Assembly (NCBI RefSeq): GCF_008312835.1
Contig: NZ_VSKS01000011.1
Location: 186,001-250,000 of the forward strand
Origin: Streptomyces marokkonensis
GTDB taxonomy: Bacteria; Actinomycetota; Actinomycetes; Streptomycetales; Streptomycetaceae
Direction: 5' to 3'
DNA length: 64,000 nt
Below are positions 17,909 to 26,233 of this stretch, piece by piece. A program made the translations under genes and the position numbers. The notes under the pieces are model-generated. The model made no database searches, was not told where the DNA came from, and saw only the letters and a list, made by a program, of their open reading frames with translations. Within the stretch, counting starts at the first letter, position 1; every line of letters begins with the position of its first letter.

Positions 17909-18361
17909 TCAGCCGCCCGGGCGCAGGGTCCACACCACGGTCATCTCGCCGGTCACCGCGCCGTCCTCGCGGCGGATGGCGACCGAGACGGGGAACTCGG
18001 GGCGGCGGCCCCCGTCCAGTTCGGCCACGACCTCGGCGGCCGGGCGGCCGAGGGTCGCGGTGGCCGTGACCGGGCCCATCGCCAGCTTCCTGTAGGCGAT
18101 TTCGGCCCGGACCGCCAGCGGCACGGCGCGGGCGAGCTGGTCCCCGAACGCGGAGAGCACGATCGCGCCGCTCGCGGACTCGCCGAGGGTGAACATGGCG
18201 CCGGCGTGCGGACCGCCCACGTGGTTGTGGTAGTCGCCCTGGTCCGGCAGGGCCACCACGGCACGCTCGGGCGTGGTCTCCAGGAACCGGAGGTTGAGGG
18301 TACGGGCCATGGGCACCGTGGCGGCGAGCATCTCGCCGACGGACATCCGATCTGCGCTCAT
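17909..18361 (-). CDS. Hotdog-fold thioesterase (PaaI/DUF4442-like)
   Basis: A 150-residue hotdog-fold protein. The central helix region NHVGGPHAGAMFTLGESASG carries the conserved histidine-glycine pair and the catalytic-type acid of acyl-CoA thioesterases. The strands AEIAYRKLAMGPVTATATLG and FPVSVAIRRED follow. It should hydrolyse acyl-CoA thioesters as a dimer or tetramer; the substrate is unknown. It is a single-gene unit, converging with the cNMP-binding gene and divergent from the Gln/Pro-rich membrane protein. Confidence 0.85.
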   Translation of the reverse strand: MSADRMSVGEMLAATVPMARTLNLRFLETTPERAVVALPDQGDYHNHVGGPHAGAMFTLGESASGAIVLSAFGDQLARAVPLAVRAEIAYRKLAMGPVTATATLGRPAAEVVAELDGGRRPEFPVSVAIRREDGAVTGEMTVVWTLRPGG

Positions 18362-18479
18362 GCCCGCATGTTACCCACGAGTAGTTCCGGGCGCCCATGC
18401 GGGCGGCACCGGAGTTGCTACGTCCCCGTCAAAGGGCGGTGACCCAATCGTGTCCCGGGCGCGGCTAGGGTTGCTGCCC

Positions 18480-19490
18480 ATGTGGCCAGGACAGCAGCCG
18501 CCCGGGGGCGAGCAGAACCCGCAGTCGAACAATCCGTACCAGCAGCCGGGGTACCAACAGCCGAATCCGTACCAGCAGCCCGGCTACCAGCAGCCGAACC
18601 CGTATCAGCAGCAACCGCAGTGGGGCGATCCGTCCACGGTCGGCATGCCCCAGCCGCCGCAGGGAGGGGGCGGCGGGAACCGGACCAAGCTGGTGGCCAT
18701 CGTGGCGGCGACGGCCGTGGTGGTGGCGGCGGGTGTCACCGGGTTCCTGGTGCTCGGCGGTGACAAGGACGACGAGGCCGACGGCAAGAAGGACGCCAAG
18801 CCGAGCGCGACCGCCTCCAAGGACACCTCAGCGGAGCCGAGCGCCTCCGCCTCGGGGAGCAACCCGCGCGGCGGCGACGGGGAGAAGGCGACCGTTCCGG
18901 GCTGGCAGGTCGTCGTCAACACGCGCTTCGGCACCAAGTTCGACGTCCCCGGCGACTGGGAGATCGAGACTCCCGGCACCAGCGTGGGCTTCGAGTGGGA
19001 GGAGAAGGACGGTGAGATGGGCAGGACCACCGTCACCGCCCCGGCGTATCTGAAGTCCAAGTGGTGCACCAGCGACGACAACAAGGACGGCCGTGAGGAG
19101 GACACCGCCCTCGCCACCGCCGGGACGCGCGGTGAGAACGGCGCCAAGACCACCAAGGAGGCGGCCGAGACCCGGGTGCCGTGGTGGATCTTCGGCGGCT
19201 ACACGCAGCCCGACAAGAAGAGCGTGAAGTTCGAGGCGCCGAAGGCGTACACCACGAAGTCGGGCATCAAGGGCCACGTGGCGACGGCGCATTCGGAGAA
19301 CACGCCGCAGAAGGGCAAGTGCGACAGCGAGGGCAAGGCGATCACCTTCGCGTTCAAGAACGGCGCCGGTGACTTCGTCACCTGGAACCTGTACGGCGCC
19401 GCGAAGGTCGACGAGGAGATCCCCGAGGCGACCGTGCAGAAGATCCTCAGCACGGTGCGCCTGACCGAGGAAGCGCCCACGGAGTCGTAG
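18480..19490 (+). CDS. Membrane-anchored protein with Gln/Pro-rich repeats
   Basis: The 336-residue protein has a cytoplasmic head of about 60 residues made of NPYQQPGYQQP repeats. A single transmembrane helix follows at about 70-90 (KLVAIVAATAVVVAAGVTGF), then a Lys/Asp/Ser-rich linker and an extracytoplasmic domain (about 140-336) with two cysteine-containing segments (KSKWCTSDDN, KGKCDSEG). This build is common in Streptomyces membrane proteins of unknown function. The low-complexity head is the sort of region that can bring about clustering or bind SH3-like partners, but that is inference. The ATG at 18480 is the first in frame after the divergent promoter region. Confidence 0.85.
   Translation: MWPGQQPPGGEQNPQSNNPYQQPGYQQPNPYQQPGYQQPNPYQQQPQWGDPSTVGMPQPPQGGGGGNRTKLVAIVAATAVVVAAGVTGFLVLGGDKDDEADGKKDAKPSATASKDTSAEPSASASGSNPRGGDGEKATVPGWQVVVNTRFGTKFDVPGDWEIETPGTSVGFEWEEKDGEMGRTTVTAPAYLKSKWCTSDDNKDGREEDTALATAGTRGENGAKTTKEAAETRVPWWIFGGYTQPDKKSVKFEAPKAYTTKSGIKGHVATAHSENTPQKGKCDSEGKAITFAFKNGAGDFVTWNLYGAAKVDEEIPEATVQKILSTVRLTEEAPTES
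18531..18620 (+). repeat. 33-base coding repeat, nearly three copies
   Basis: Units begin at 18531, 18564 and 18597 and encode NPYQQPGYQQP twice, followed by a partial third unit. Synonymous differences between units show they are maintained as protein repeats rather than fresh slippage. Confidence 0.85.
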
Positions 19491-19550
19491 CAGGCCGGGG
19501 GGCCGGCAATCCATTTGGCAAGTCGGCCCCCGCCCGTGGATAGTCACGGG

Positions 19551-20852
19551 GTGCCGACCTCCGTCCTCCGTCGCCGTCCCGTCTGGGCCGGCCGCAACTA
19601 CTCCCTGCTGACCGCCGCCGCCGTGGTGACCAACCTGGGCAGCCACGGCGCGCTGATCGCCGCCGCGTTCGCCGTGCTGGGCGCGGGCGGCGACGGCGGC
19701 GACGTGGGTCTGGTGGCCGCCGCCCGCACCCTGCCGCTGGTGTTGTTCCTGCTGATCGGCGGTGCCGTCGCGGACCGGCTGCCGCGGCACCGGGTGATGG
19801 TCGCGGCCAACGTCCTGAACTGTGTCTCGCAGGCCGCGTTCGCGGCGCTCGTGCTGGCGGGCGAGGCGCGGCTGTGGCAGATGATGCTCCTCAGCGCGCT
19901 CGGGGGTACCGGTCAGGCGTTCTTCAATCCGGCCGCCGAGGGCATGCTGCTGTCCTCGGTCGACGGCGAACAGGCCGGCCGGGCGTTCGCGGTGTTCCGG
20001 ATGGCGATGCACGGGGCGACCCTCGGCGGTGCCGCGCTCGGCGGTGCGATGGTCGCCGTGATCGGACCGGGCTGGGTGCTGGCGGCGGACGCGGCGGCCT
20101 TCGCGGTCGCCGCGGCACTGCGGGCGTTCCTCGACGTGAAGCACATACCGCCGCGCGCCTCGGGGGGCGGCCTGCTCTCCGATCTGAAGGACGGCTGGCG
20201 GGAGTTCGCCGGCCGGCCGTGGCTGTGGGGCGTCGTCGTGCAGTTCTCCGTCGCCAACGCGGTCGTCGGCGCGGCCGACGCGGTCTACGGGCCGCTCGTC
20301 GCCCGCGACCACCTGGGCGGTGCCGCGCCGTGGGGCGTGGCGCTGGCCTTCTTCGGCGGGGGCACGGTGGTGGGCGCGCTGCTGATGACCCGCTGGCAGC
20401 CGCGCCGGCTGCTGTTCGTCGGCACCCTGTGCGTGTTCCCGCTGGCGCTGCCGTCCGCGGCACTGGCCGTTCCCGCGCCGGTCTGGGTGCTCTGCGCGGT
20501 GATGTTCGTCACCGGCGTGTCCGTGGAGGTGTTCGGTGTCTCCTGGATGACCGCTCTGCACCAGGAGATCCCGGAGGAGAAGCTGTCCCGGGTCTCCGCG
20601 TACGACTGGTTCGGCTCGGTCGCGCTGGTGCCGGCGGCGATGGCGCTGGCGGGCCCGGCGGAGACCGCGTTCGGCCGCCCGGAGGCACTGTGGGGCTGCG
20701 CCGCGCTGGTCGTGGTCGTCACGGCGGCGGTCCTGTGCGTCCCGGACGTGCGCGACCTGCGCCGCCGTACCCGCCACGTCACCGGCACGGCTCCCGCGCC
20801 GGCCGGTGCCGGGAGCACCGTCGGGGACCCCAGGAAGGTGCCGCGGGACTGA
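19551..20852 (+). CDS. MFS transporter (MFS_3/TetA-like group)
   Basis: The 433-residue membrane protein has about 12 predicted helices. The motif-A-like loop between helices 2 and 3 reads GGAVADRLPRHRVM, and GQAFFNPAAEGML is typical of the MFS_3 (enterobactin exporter EntS-like) group, as is the mid-protein loop LLSDLKDGWREFAGRPWLWG. Substrate unknown; export of a small metabolite is likely. I chose the GTG at 19551 because the conserved N-terminus starts just after it. No regulator is adjacent. A hydrophilic tail of about 25 residues follows the last helix. Confidence 0.88.
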   Translation: MPTSVLRRRPVWAGRNYSLLTAAAVVTNLGSHGALIAAAFAVLGAGGDGGDVGLVAAARTLPLVLFLLIGGAVADRLPRHRVMVAANVLNCVSQAAFAALVLAGEARLWQMMLLSALGGTGQAFFNPAAEGMLLSSVDGEQAGRAFAVFRMAMHGATLGGAALGGAMVAVIGPGWVLAADAAAFAVAAALRAFLDVKHIPPRASGGGLLSDLKDGWREFAGRPWLWGVVVQFSVANAVVGAADAVYGPLVARDHLGGAAPWGVALAFFGGGTVVGALLMTRWQPRRLLFVGTLCVFPLALPSAALAVPAPVWVLCAVMFVTGVSVEVFGVSWMTALHQEIPEEKLSRVSAYDWFGSVALVPAAMALAGPAETAFGRPEALWGCAALVVVVTAAVLCVPDVRDLRRRTRHVTGTAPAPAGAGSTVGDPRKVPRD

Positions 20853-20899
20853 GCCGCGGGCCGTTGCGCCGCAACCGCCGTGCCGGCGCGGACCGCGCG

Positions 20900-21745
20900 T
20901 CAGCCGATGCCGAACGCCCCCGCGGGCGGCTCCGGTGACGGCACGGCGTCCTCGTCCCGCACCGGGCGCGCGCCGTCCGTGAAGTCCCGCAGTGCCTCTC
21001 CGTGTTCCACCCGGGCCGGGAAGGCGTCGGCGGCGGTGGCGCGGGACAGCCGCGTGATGTCCAGGGGGCGGTGGGCGGCCGCAAGGACCGCGTTGCCGAA
21101 CCGGCGGCCGCGCAGCACCCCCGGCTCGGCGATCAGCGCCAGTTCCCGGAACCGCGTCGCGAGGGTGGCGAGCTGGCACCGCAGGAAGTCGAACGGGGCC
21201 GAGTCCGCGAGGTTGGCCAGGTAGACCCCGTGGGGCCGCAGGACGCGCGCGGCCTCACGGACGTAGGCGACGGAGGTCAGCTGCGCCGGCACCCGCGAGC
21301 CGCCGAAGACGTCGGCGACCAGGACGTCCGCGCTGTCGTCGGGGGCCGCCTCCAGCCACGCGCGGGCGTCCGCCGCGTGGAGGGTGACATCGGCTTCCGC
21401 GGGGAGCGGCAGGTGCTCGGCGACCAGTTCCAGCAGTCCCCCGTCGAACTCCACGACGTGCTGCCGGGAGCCGGGCCGGGTGGCGGCCAGATACCGGGGC
21501 AGGGTCAGCGCGCCGCCGCCGAGGTGCAGGGCGTCCAGCGGGGTGCCCGGCTCGGCGAGGGCGTCCAGGACGTGGCCGAGCCGCCGGGCGTACTCGAACT
21601 CCAGGTGCGTCGGCTCGTCCAGGTCGACGTACGACTGCGGCGCCCCGTCGACGGTCAGCAGCCAGGCCCGCTTCCGGTCCACGTCCGGCATGAGCCTGGC
21701 CGTGCCGTGGTCGGTGACGCGGCTGACGGGTATGGCTTCGTTCAC
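20900..21745 (-). CDS. Spermidine synthase-like methyltransferase-fold protein
   Basis: The 281-residue protein has the spermidine synthase fold. SYVDLDEPTHLEFEYARRLG matches the QS(Y)V(D)L region of the family's small N-terminal beta domain. The nucleotide-binding motif is ALHLGGGALTLPRYLA, and HVVEFDGGLLELVAEHLP supplies the acidic residue. The Asp pair of true aminopropyltransferases appears only in part (ADVLVADVFGG in place of the D-x-x-x-D-x-x-D catalytic loop), so polyamine synthesis is doubtful. Many actinobacteria carry such fused or reduced homologues with no assigned role. It is transcribed alone, ahead of the tuf gene on the same strand. Confidence 0.8.
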   Translation of the reverse strand: MNEAIPVSRVTDHGTARLMPDVDRKRAWLLTVDGAPQSYVDLDEPTHLEFEYARRLGHVLDALAEPGTPLDALHLGGGALTLPRYLAATRPGSRQHVVEFDGGLLELVAEHLPLPAEADVTLHAADARAWLEAAPDDSADVLVADVFGGSRVPAQLTSVAYVREAARVLRPHGVYLANLADSAPFDFLRCQLATLATRFRELALIAEPGVLRGRRFGNAVLAAAHRPLDITRLSRATAADAFPARVEHGEALRDFTDGARPVRDEDAVPSPEPPAGAFGIG

Positions 21746-21796
21746 CCCCTCATTGTGCGGGTGGCCAAGGCCTCCGGTGGGCGCGGGGAACCGCGC

Positions 21797-21814
21797 GGCC
21801 GGCCCGAGCCGGCC
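21797..21814 (-). terminator. Terminator hairpin after tuf
   Basis: GGCCGGC and GCCGGCC flank a CCGA tetraloop, about 30 bases past the tuf stop on the minus strand. The stem extends one further pair outward. No uridine run is present. Confidence 0.5.
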
Positions 21815-21844
21815 GGCGGTCCCCCGCGCACGCGGACACCGTCC

Positions 21845-23014
21845 TCATCCGACGGCGGTCACGGTCCCCGCCCCCACGGTGCGGCCGCCCTCGCGGACGG
21901 CGAAGCCGAGCCCGGGCTCCAGCGGCACCTCGCGCCCCAGTTCAACGGTCATGGTGACCGTGTCCCCGGGCCGGACGATCCCCGCCTCGCCGAGGTCGAC
22001 GTCACCCACCACATCCGCCGTGCGGATGTAGAACTGCGGCCGGTAGCCGGTCGACACCGGTGTCGACCGGCCGCCTTCACGGGCGGACAGCACGTACACC
22101 CGCGCCGTGAACCGGCGACTCGGCACCACGCTGCCCGGCGCGGCCACCACGTGCCCGCGCCGCACCGCGTCGCGCGGCACACCGCGCAGCAGCAGCGCCA
22201 CGTTGTCCCCCGCCTGCGCCTCCTCCATGGGCTTGCCGAAGGTCTCCAGGCCGGTCACCACGGTCTCCACCCCGGCGCCGAGCACCTCGACCCGGTCGCC
22301 GACGCGGACCGTGCCGCGCTCCACCGCGCCGGTCACGACGGTTCCCCGGCCGGTGATCGTGAGCACGTTCTCCACCGGCAGCAGGAACGGCGCGTCCAGA
22401 TACCGCTCGGGCATGGGCACGTACGTGTCCACCGCGTCGAGCAGCGCGTCGATCGACGCCGACCAGCGCGGGTCGCCCTCCAGCGCCTTCAGCCCGGACA
22501 CCCGTACGACGGGCGCCGACTCACCGCCGTAGCCGTGCGACGAGAGCAGGTCGCGGACCTCCAGCTCGACCAGGTCGGTCAGCTCCTCGTCCCCCGCGTC
22601 GGCCTTGTTGAGGGCGACGACGATGTGGTCGACGCCCACCTGGCGGGCGAGCAGGACGTGCTCGGCGGTCTGCGGCATGATCCCGTCCAGCGCGGAGACG
22701 ACGAGGATCGCCCCGTCGAGCTGCGCCGCGCCGGTGACCATGTTCTTGACGTAGTCGGCGTGACCGGGCATGTCGACGTGCGCGTAGTGCCGGGTGCCGG
22801 TCTCGTACTCGACGTGCGCGATGTTGATGGTGATGCCGCGGGCGGCCTCCTCCGGGGCCCGGTCGATGCGGTCGAACGGCACGTAGCCGGCGGAGCCGCG
22901 CTCGGCGAGGACCTTGGTGATGGCGGCGGTCAGGGTGGTCTTGCCGTGGTCGACGTGGCCCATCGTGCCGATGTTCAGATGCGGTTTGGTGCGGACGTAC
23001 GCCGTCTTGGACAT
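21845..23014 (-). CDS. tuf3: Divergent elongation factor Tu (Tuf3 type)
   Basis: The 389-residue GTPase has all EF-Tu domains. G1 GHVDHGKTT is at 19-27, the switch region is [15 protein letters not shown]3 is DMPGHADY (usually DCPGHADY) and G4 is NKAD (usually NKCD). It ends with the beta-barrel domains 2 and 3. It is shorter than a normal EF-Tu (about 397) and carries many substitutions. It is not followed or preceded by fusA or ribosomal genes, as the main tuf1 would be. These features fit the second, divergent Tuf of Streptomyces, reported to be made mainly under stringent or stationary conditions. It delivers aminoacyl-tRNA to the ribosome. The ATG at 23014 gives the conserved N-terminus. 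Confidence 0.9.
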   Translation of the reverse strand: MSKTAYVRTKPHLNIGTMGHVDHGKTTLTAAITKVLAERGSAGYVPFDRIDRAPEEAARGITINIAHVEYETGTRHYAHVDMPGHADYVKNMVTGAAQLDGAILVVSALDGIMPQTAEHVLLARQVGVDHIVVALNKADAGDEELTDLVELEVRDLLSSHGYGGESAPVVRVSGLKALEGDPRWSASIDALLDAVDTYVPMPERYLDAPFLLPVENVLTITGRGTVVTGAVERGTVRVGDRVEVLGAGVETVVTGLETFGKPMEEAQAGDNVALLLRGVPRDAVRRGHVVAAPGSVVPSRRFTARVYVLSAREGGRSTPVSTGYRPQFYIRTADVVGDVDLGEAGIVRPGDTVTMTVELGREVPLEPGLGFAVREGGRTVGAGTVTAVG

Positions 23015-23332
23015 GGCGGTACCTCGAAGTCTCTCGGTGGTGACGCGTGACGGCCCCGGGCGCGGCGGATCGGGCGCGCGTCCGGGACGGGGACCCCGGC
23101 AACCCGGCCGACCCTCCCCCTGGGGGGTCCGCCGGACGATCCGGGGAGGGTCAGCTTCGGGCGCCGTCGGCTGCGGCGAGGAGAGCGGGAACGGCAGCCT
23201 TCGGGGCATCCGCGACCGCGGATGCTGCGAGGTGGAAGGCGTACCGGAACATGGCGTCGATCATCGCCGAAGGACCGCGCCGCGTCGAACGGTTTTGGGA
23301 GCGGGTGGTTTCGGGAGCGGGCCGGGCGGCCG
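23015..23332 (-). promoter_or_regulatory. Structured 318-base leader region of tuf
   Basis: No conserved gene is visible between alkD and tuf. It contains a 10-bp perfect stem, GACCCTCCCC (23110-23119) with GGGGAGGGTC (23143-23152), whose loop holds a smaller dyad GTCC-GCC-GGAC. It also contains an 18-base palindrome CATCCGCG-AC-CGCGGATG at 23207-23224. A 37-codon frame on the tuf strand (23264 to 23151, [16 protein letters not shown] onward) spans the palindrome and ends inside the large hairpin. It has no ribosome binding site. The hairpin could terminate alkD or act in the tuf leader; the sequence alone does not decide. Confidence 0.45.
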
Positions 23333-24067
23333 CTACGCGCCGATGTTCCTCAGCGCCTCCCGCACCGACAGCGGCGCGAACCGTCCCTGCTCGCGCGCCA
23401 GGAGGGCCCGTACGGCGTCCGGGTCGGTCTTGGCGTACTCGCGCAGGCACCAGCCGATGGCCTTGCGGACGAAGAAGTCCGGGTGGCCGGACTGGCGCAG
23501 GCAGTAGCCGAAGAGGCGTTCGGTGTCGGTGCGTTCCTTGAAGCGCAGCTGGTGGAGCAGGGCGGTGCGCACGAGCCACATGTCGTCGTCGCGGATCCAC
23601 TCGTCCATGTCGGCGGTGAGCCCCGGGTCGGCGGCGACCAGGGCGCCGGCCACGTGCGCGGCGAGCAGGTCGACGGTGTCCCACCACGGGACGGTGGTGA
23701 CGAGGTGCCGTACGACGGGCAGGAAGCCGGACGAGCAGTGCCGTACGTGGCGGCGCAGGTAGTCGACGGCGAAGTACTGGTACTCGCGCTCGGGCAGGTC
23801 CCAGCAGCGCAGGGCGACGGCGGTGCAGTCGGCCTCGCCGGGCCGGGGCAGCCCCGCCACGACGGTGCGGGACAGGGCACGGCGGACGGGCGTGGCCAGG
23901 CCCAGGAAGGGGGCGACGTCCTTCATGTACGCCCGCATGGCCGCGGCCCGCTCCGGATCGGCCGCCGCCCCGTAGGCGGCGGTGAGCCGCTCGAGCACCG
24001 TGTCGGCCAGCGGGCTGCCCGGTGCAGGCGGTGTCCCGGCCGCTGCGGCGGCTCCTGTGACGCGCAT
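23333..24067 (-). CDS. DNA alkylation repair protein, AlkD-like
   Basis: The 244-residue all-helical protein matches the AlkD family of HEAT-repeat DNA glycosylases, which remove bulky or positively charged N-alkylated bases without flipping them. Typical parts are KDVAPFLGLATPVRRAL, REYQYFAVDYLRRH, TVPWWDTVDLLAAHV with the catalytic-site Trp/Asp, and DFFVRKAIGWCLREYAKTDP. The ATG at 24067 is preceded 7 bases upstream by TAGTGT on the minus strand and lacks a ribosome binding site, suggesting a leaderless message. Divergent from a VTT-family membrane protein. Confidence 0.93.
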   Translation of the reverse strand: MRVTGAAAAAGTPPAPGSPLADTVLERLTAAYGAAADPERAAAMRAYMKDVAPFLGLATPVRRALSRTVVAGLPRPGEADCTAVALRCWDLPEREYQYFAVDYLRRHVRHCSSGFLPVVRHLVTTVPWWDTVDLLAAHVAGALVAADPGLTADMDEWIRDDDMWLVRTALLHQLRFKERTDTERLFGYCLRQSGHPDFFVRKAIGWCLREYAKTDPDAVRALLAREQGRFAPLSVREALRNIGA

Positions 24068-24074
24068 GAGACGA

Positions 24075-24110
24075 ACACTACGGCGATCACACATATTTGT
24101 CGGTTAGTGT
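24075..24110. promoter_or_regulatory. Mirror-image leaderless promoters for alkD and VTT gene
   Basis: TAGTGT occurs on both strands: at 24080-24075 (minus), 7 bases before the alkD ATG, and at 24105-24110 (plus), 6 bases before the VTT-gene ATG. On the minus strand CCGACA, 17 bases further up, is a fair -35. Each hexamer sits where transcription would start at or next to the A of the ATG. Confidence 0.5.
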
Positions 24111-24116
24111 CACCGG

Positions 24117-24905
24117 ATGCTCGATGCCACCACCCGCTCCGGGGGCACCGCCGCGGCCTCTCCCCGGGCCGCGGCGGCCGACCTCGCGGTCGCCGTCCCC
24201 ACGGCCGCGCCCGCTCTCGCGCCCGCCACGGGCCTCGCCGCCCGGTGCGCGAGAGTCCTGCTGTCACCGTGGTCGCGGCTGTCCCTGCTCGTCGTGCTGC
24301 TCGCCTCGGCGGCGGCGGCGATGCTGGTCCTCGAGCCGCAGCGGCTGCTGACGGACGGCTGGCCGGACCGGCTGGGCGGGGCCGCGGCGGTCCTGGCGTA
24401 CGCGGTGGCCTACGGGGTCTGCACGGTCGCGTTCGTGCCGCGCCCGCTGCTGAATCTCGCCGCGGGGGCGCTATTCGGCTCCCAGCTGGGCCTGGCCGCC
24501 GCGCTGGGCGGTACGGTGCTGGGCGCCGGGCTGGCCTTCTGTCTGGGGCGGGCGCTCGGCCAGGAGGCGCTGCGTCCGCTGCTGCGCGGGCGCTGGCTGA
24601 GGGCGGCGGACGACCAGCTCAGCCGGCACGGTTTCCGCTCGATGCTGGCGGCCCGGCTGTTCCCCGGCATCCCCTTCGCCGCGTCGAACTACTGCGCCGC
24701 CGTCTCCCGTATGGGCCTGCTGCCGTTCCTGCTGGCGACGGCGCTCGGTTCGGTCCCGAACACCGCCGCCTACGTGGTGGCCGGCGCCCGCGCCTCGACG
24801 CCGACGTCCCCGGCCTTCCTGATCGCGCTGGCCTGTATCGCCGTGCCGGGCCTGGCGGGCGCCGCGGTGGCGTGGCGCAAGCGGCACGGGCTGCGCGGAC
24901 GGTGA
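24117..24905 (+). CDS. VTT/TVP38-TMEM64 family membrane protein
   Basis: The 262-residue membrane protein has the SNARE-associated/VTT domain (about residues 95-235). FVPRPLLNLAAGALFG is followed by GTVLGAGLAFCLGRALG, then LAARLFPGIPFAASNYCAA and LGSVPNTAAYV. The family is related to DedA and is thought to move lipids or small ions across the membrane; the exact substrate is unknown. The N-terminal 60 residues are Ala/Pro-rich and variable, so a later start is possible. The ATG at 24117 sits 6 bases after a TAGTGT hexamer, so the message may be leaderless. Confidence 0.87.
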   Translation: MLDATTRSGGTAAASPRAAAADLAVAVPTAAPALAPATGLAARCARVLLSPWSRLSLLVVLLASAAAAMLVLEPQRLLTDGWPDRLGGAAAVLAYAVAYGVCTVAFVPRPLLNLAAGALFGSQLGLAAALGGTVLGAGLAFCLGRALGQEALRPLLRGRWLRAADDQLSRHGFRSMLAARLFPGIPFAASNYCAAVSRMGLLPFLLATALGSVPNTAAYVVAGARASTPTSPAFLIALACIAVPGLAGAAVAWRKRHGLRGR

Positions 24906-24933
24906 GCCGGCCGCCGGGGCGACCGGCGGGGTG

Positions 24934-26103
24934 TCAGACGCTCTCGAGCACCATGGCGTTGGCCAGTCCGCCCGCCTCGCACATGGTCTGCAGGGCGTAA
25001 CGGGCGCCGCGTTCGCGCATCGCGTGGACCAGGGTCGTCGTGAGCCGGGTGCCGCTGGCACCGAGCGGATGGCCGAGGGCGACGGCGCCGCCGTGCACGT
25101 TGACCTTGCCGAGGTCGGCGCCGGTCTCCTGCTGCCAGGCCAGGACCACACTGGAGAACGCCTCGTTGACCTCGAACAGGTCGATGTCGTCGAGTCCGAG
25201 ACCGGCCCGGCGCAGCACCTTCTCGGTGGCCGGGACGACACCGGTGAGCATCAGCAGCGGGTCCGAGCCGGTGACGGCGAAGCTGTGCAGCCGCGCCAGC
25301 GGACGCAGGCCGAGCCGCGCGGCGGTCTCGCCCGAGGCGATGAGGACGGCGGAGGCGCCGTCGTTGACGGGGCTGGCGTTGCCGGCGGTGACGTTCCACT
25401 CGATCTGCGGGAAGCGTTCGGCGAAGGCCGGGTCGTGGTAGGCGGGGCGGAGGCCGGCCAGGACGTCGGCGGTGCTGTCCGGCCGCACGCACTCGTCGCG
25501 GGTGACGCCGTCCAGGGGCGCGACCTCCGCGTCGAACAGTCCGGCGTCCCAGGCCGCGGCGGCCTTGCGGTGCGAGGACACGGCGAAGGCGTCCATCTGC
25601 TCGCGGGTGATCGACCACTTGGCTGCGATGAGCTCGGCGCTGATGCCCTGCGGGACGAGCCCCTCCGGGTAGCGCCCGGCGACTCCGGGGCCGAAGGGGT
25701 CCTTGCCCTCGGGCACGTTGGACCACATCGGTACGCGGCTCATGGACTCCACCCCGCAGGCGACGACGAGGTCGTACGCACCCGCGACGACCCCCTGGGC
25801 CGCGAAGTGCACGGCCTGCTGCGAGGAGCCGCACTGGCGGTCGACCGTGGTGGCCGGGACGGACTCCGGCAGACCGGCGGAGAGGGCGGCGTAGCGGGTG
25901 GTGTTCATGGCCTGCTCGCCGACCTGGTCGACGGTGCCGCCGATGACGTCGTCGATCAGCGCGGGGTCCACCCCGGAGCGCTCGACGAGGGTGCGCAGGG
26001 TGTGGGCGAGGAGTTCGACGGGATGGACGTGGGCGAGGGCGCCGTGCGGCTTGCCCTTGCCGATGGGGGTGCGTACGGCTTCGACGACGACTGCGTCACG
26101 CAT
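24934..26103 (-). CDS. Acetyl-CoA acyltransferase (thiolase)
   Basis: A 389-residue thiolase with a complete active site: nucleophile C91 in VDRQCGSSQQA, the NEAF motif, the histidine in GGAVALGHPLGASG near 345, and the second cysteine in MCEAGGLANA near 377. It catalyses acetyl/acyl-CoA condensation or its reverse, beta-oxidation cleavage. The CEAGG form fits the degradative FadA-like subfamily rather than the PhaA type (usually CIGGG). It is divergent from an HxlR regulator, with a dyad between them, so regulation by that protein is likely. Confidence 0.93.
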   Translation of the reverse strand: MRDAVVVEAVRTPIGKGKPHGALAHVHPVELLAHTLRTLVERSGVDPALIDDVIGGTVDQVGEQAMNTTRYAALSAGLPESVPATTVDRQCGSSQQAVHFAAQGVVAGAYDLVVACGVESMSRVPMWSNVPEGKDPFGPGVAGRYPEGLVPQGISAELIAAKWSITREQMDAFAVSSHRKAAAAWDAGLFDAEVAPLDGVTRDECVRPDSTADVLAGLRPAYHDPAFAERFPQIEWNVTAGNASPVNDGASAVLIASGETAARLGLRPLARLHSFAVTGSDPLLMLTGVVPATEKVLRRAGLGLDDIDLFEVNEAFSSVVLAWQQETGADLGKVNVHGGAVALGHPLGASGTRLTTTLVHAMRERGARYALQTMCEAGGLANAMVLESV

Positions 26104-26161
26104 GGTGCGGGCCTCCTTGGCCGCCCGGGCGGTACCGGGGGCGATTCAGGAACGACGTACC

Positions 26162-26226
26162 GGTGAGTAGGAAATCCGAACTCACCATAGCCCTGCGAGT
26201 TGGAAAAGCAAACCCTCACCTAGACT
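26162..26226. promoter_or_regulatory. HxlR operator and leaderless promoter
   Basis: GGTGAGT (26162-26168) and ACTCACC (26180-26186) form a perfect 7-bp inverted repeat with an 11-base spacer. A further CTCACC is at 26215-26220. TAGACT at 26221-26226 lies 7 bases before the HxlR ATG, a leaderless-type -10. The region is notably AT-richer than its surroundings. Confidence 0.55.
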
Positions 26227-26233
26227 CGGCCGT

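Noticed and set aside
18531-18620. The NPYQQPGYQQP coding repeats as a CRISPR-like or intergenic tandem array
   Set aside because: The units stay in frame in a clear protein gene and differ by synonymous changes, so they are protein repeats.
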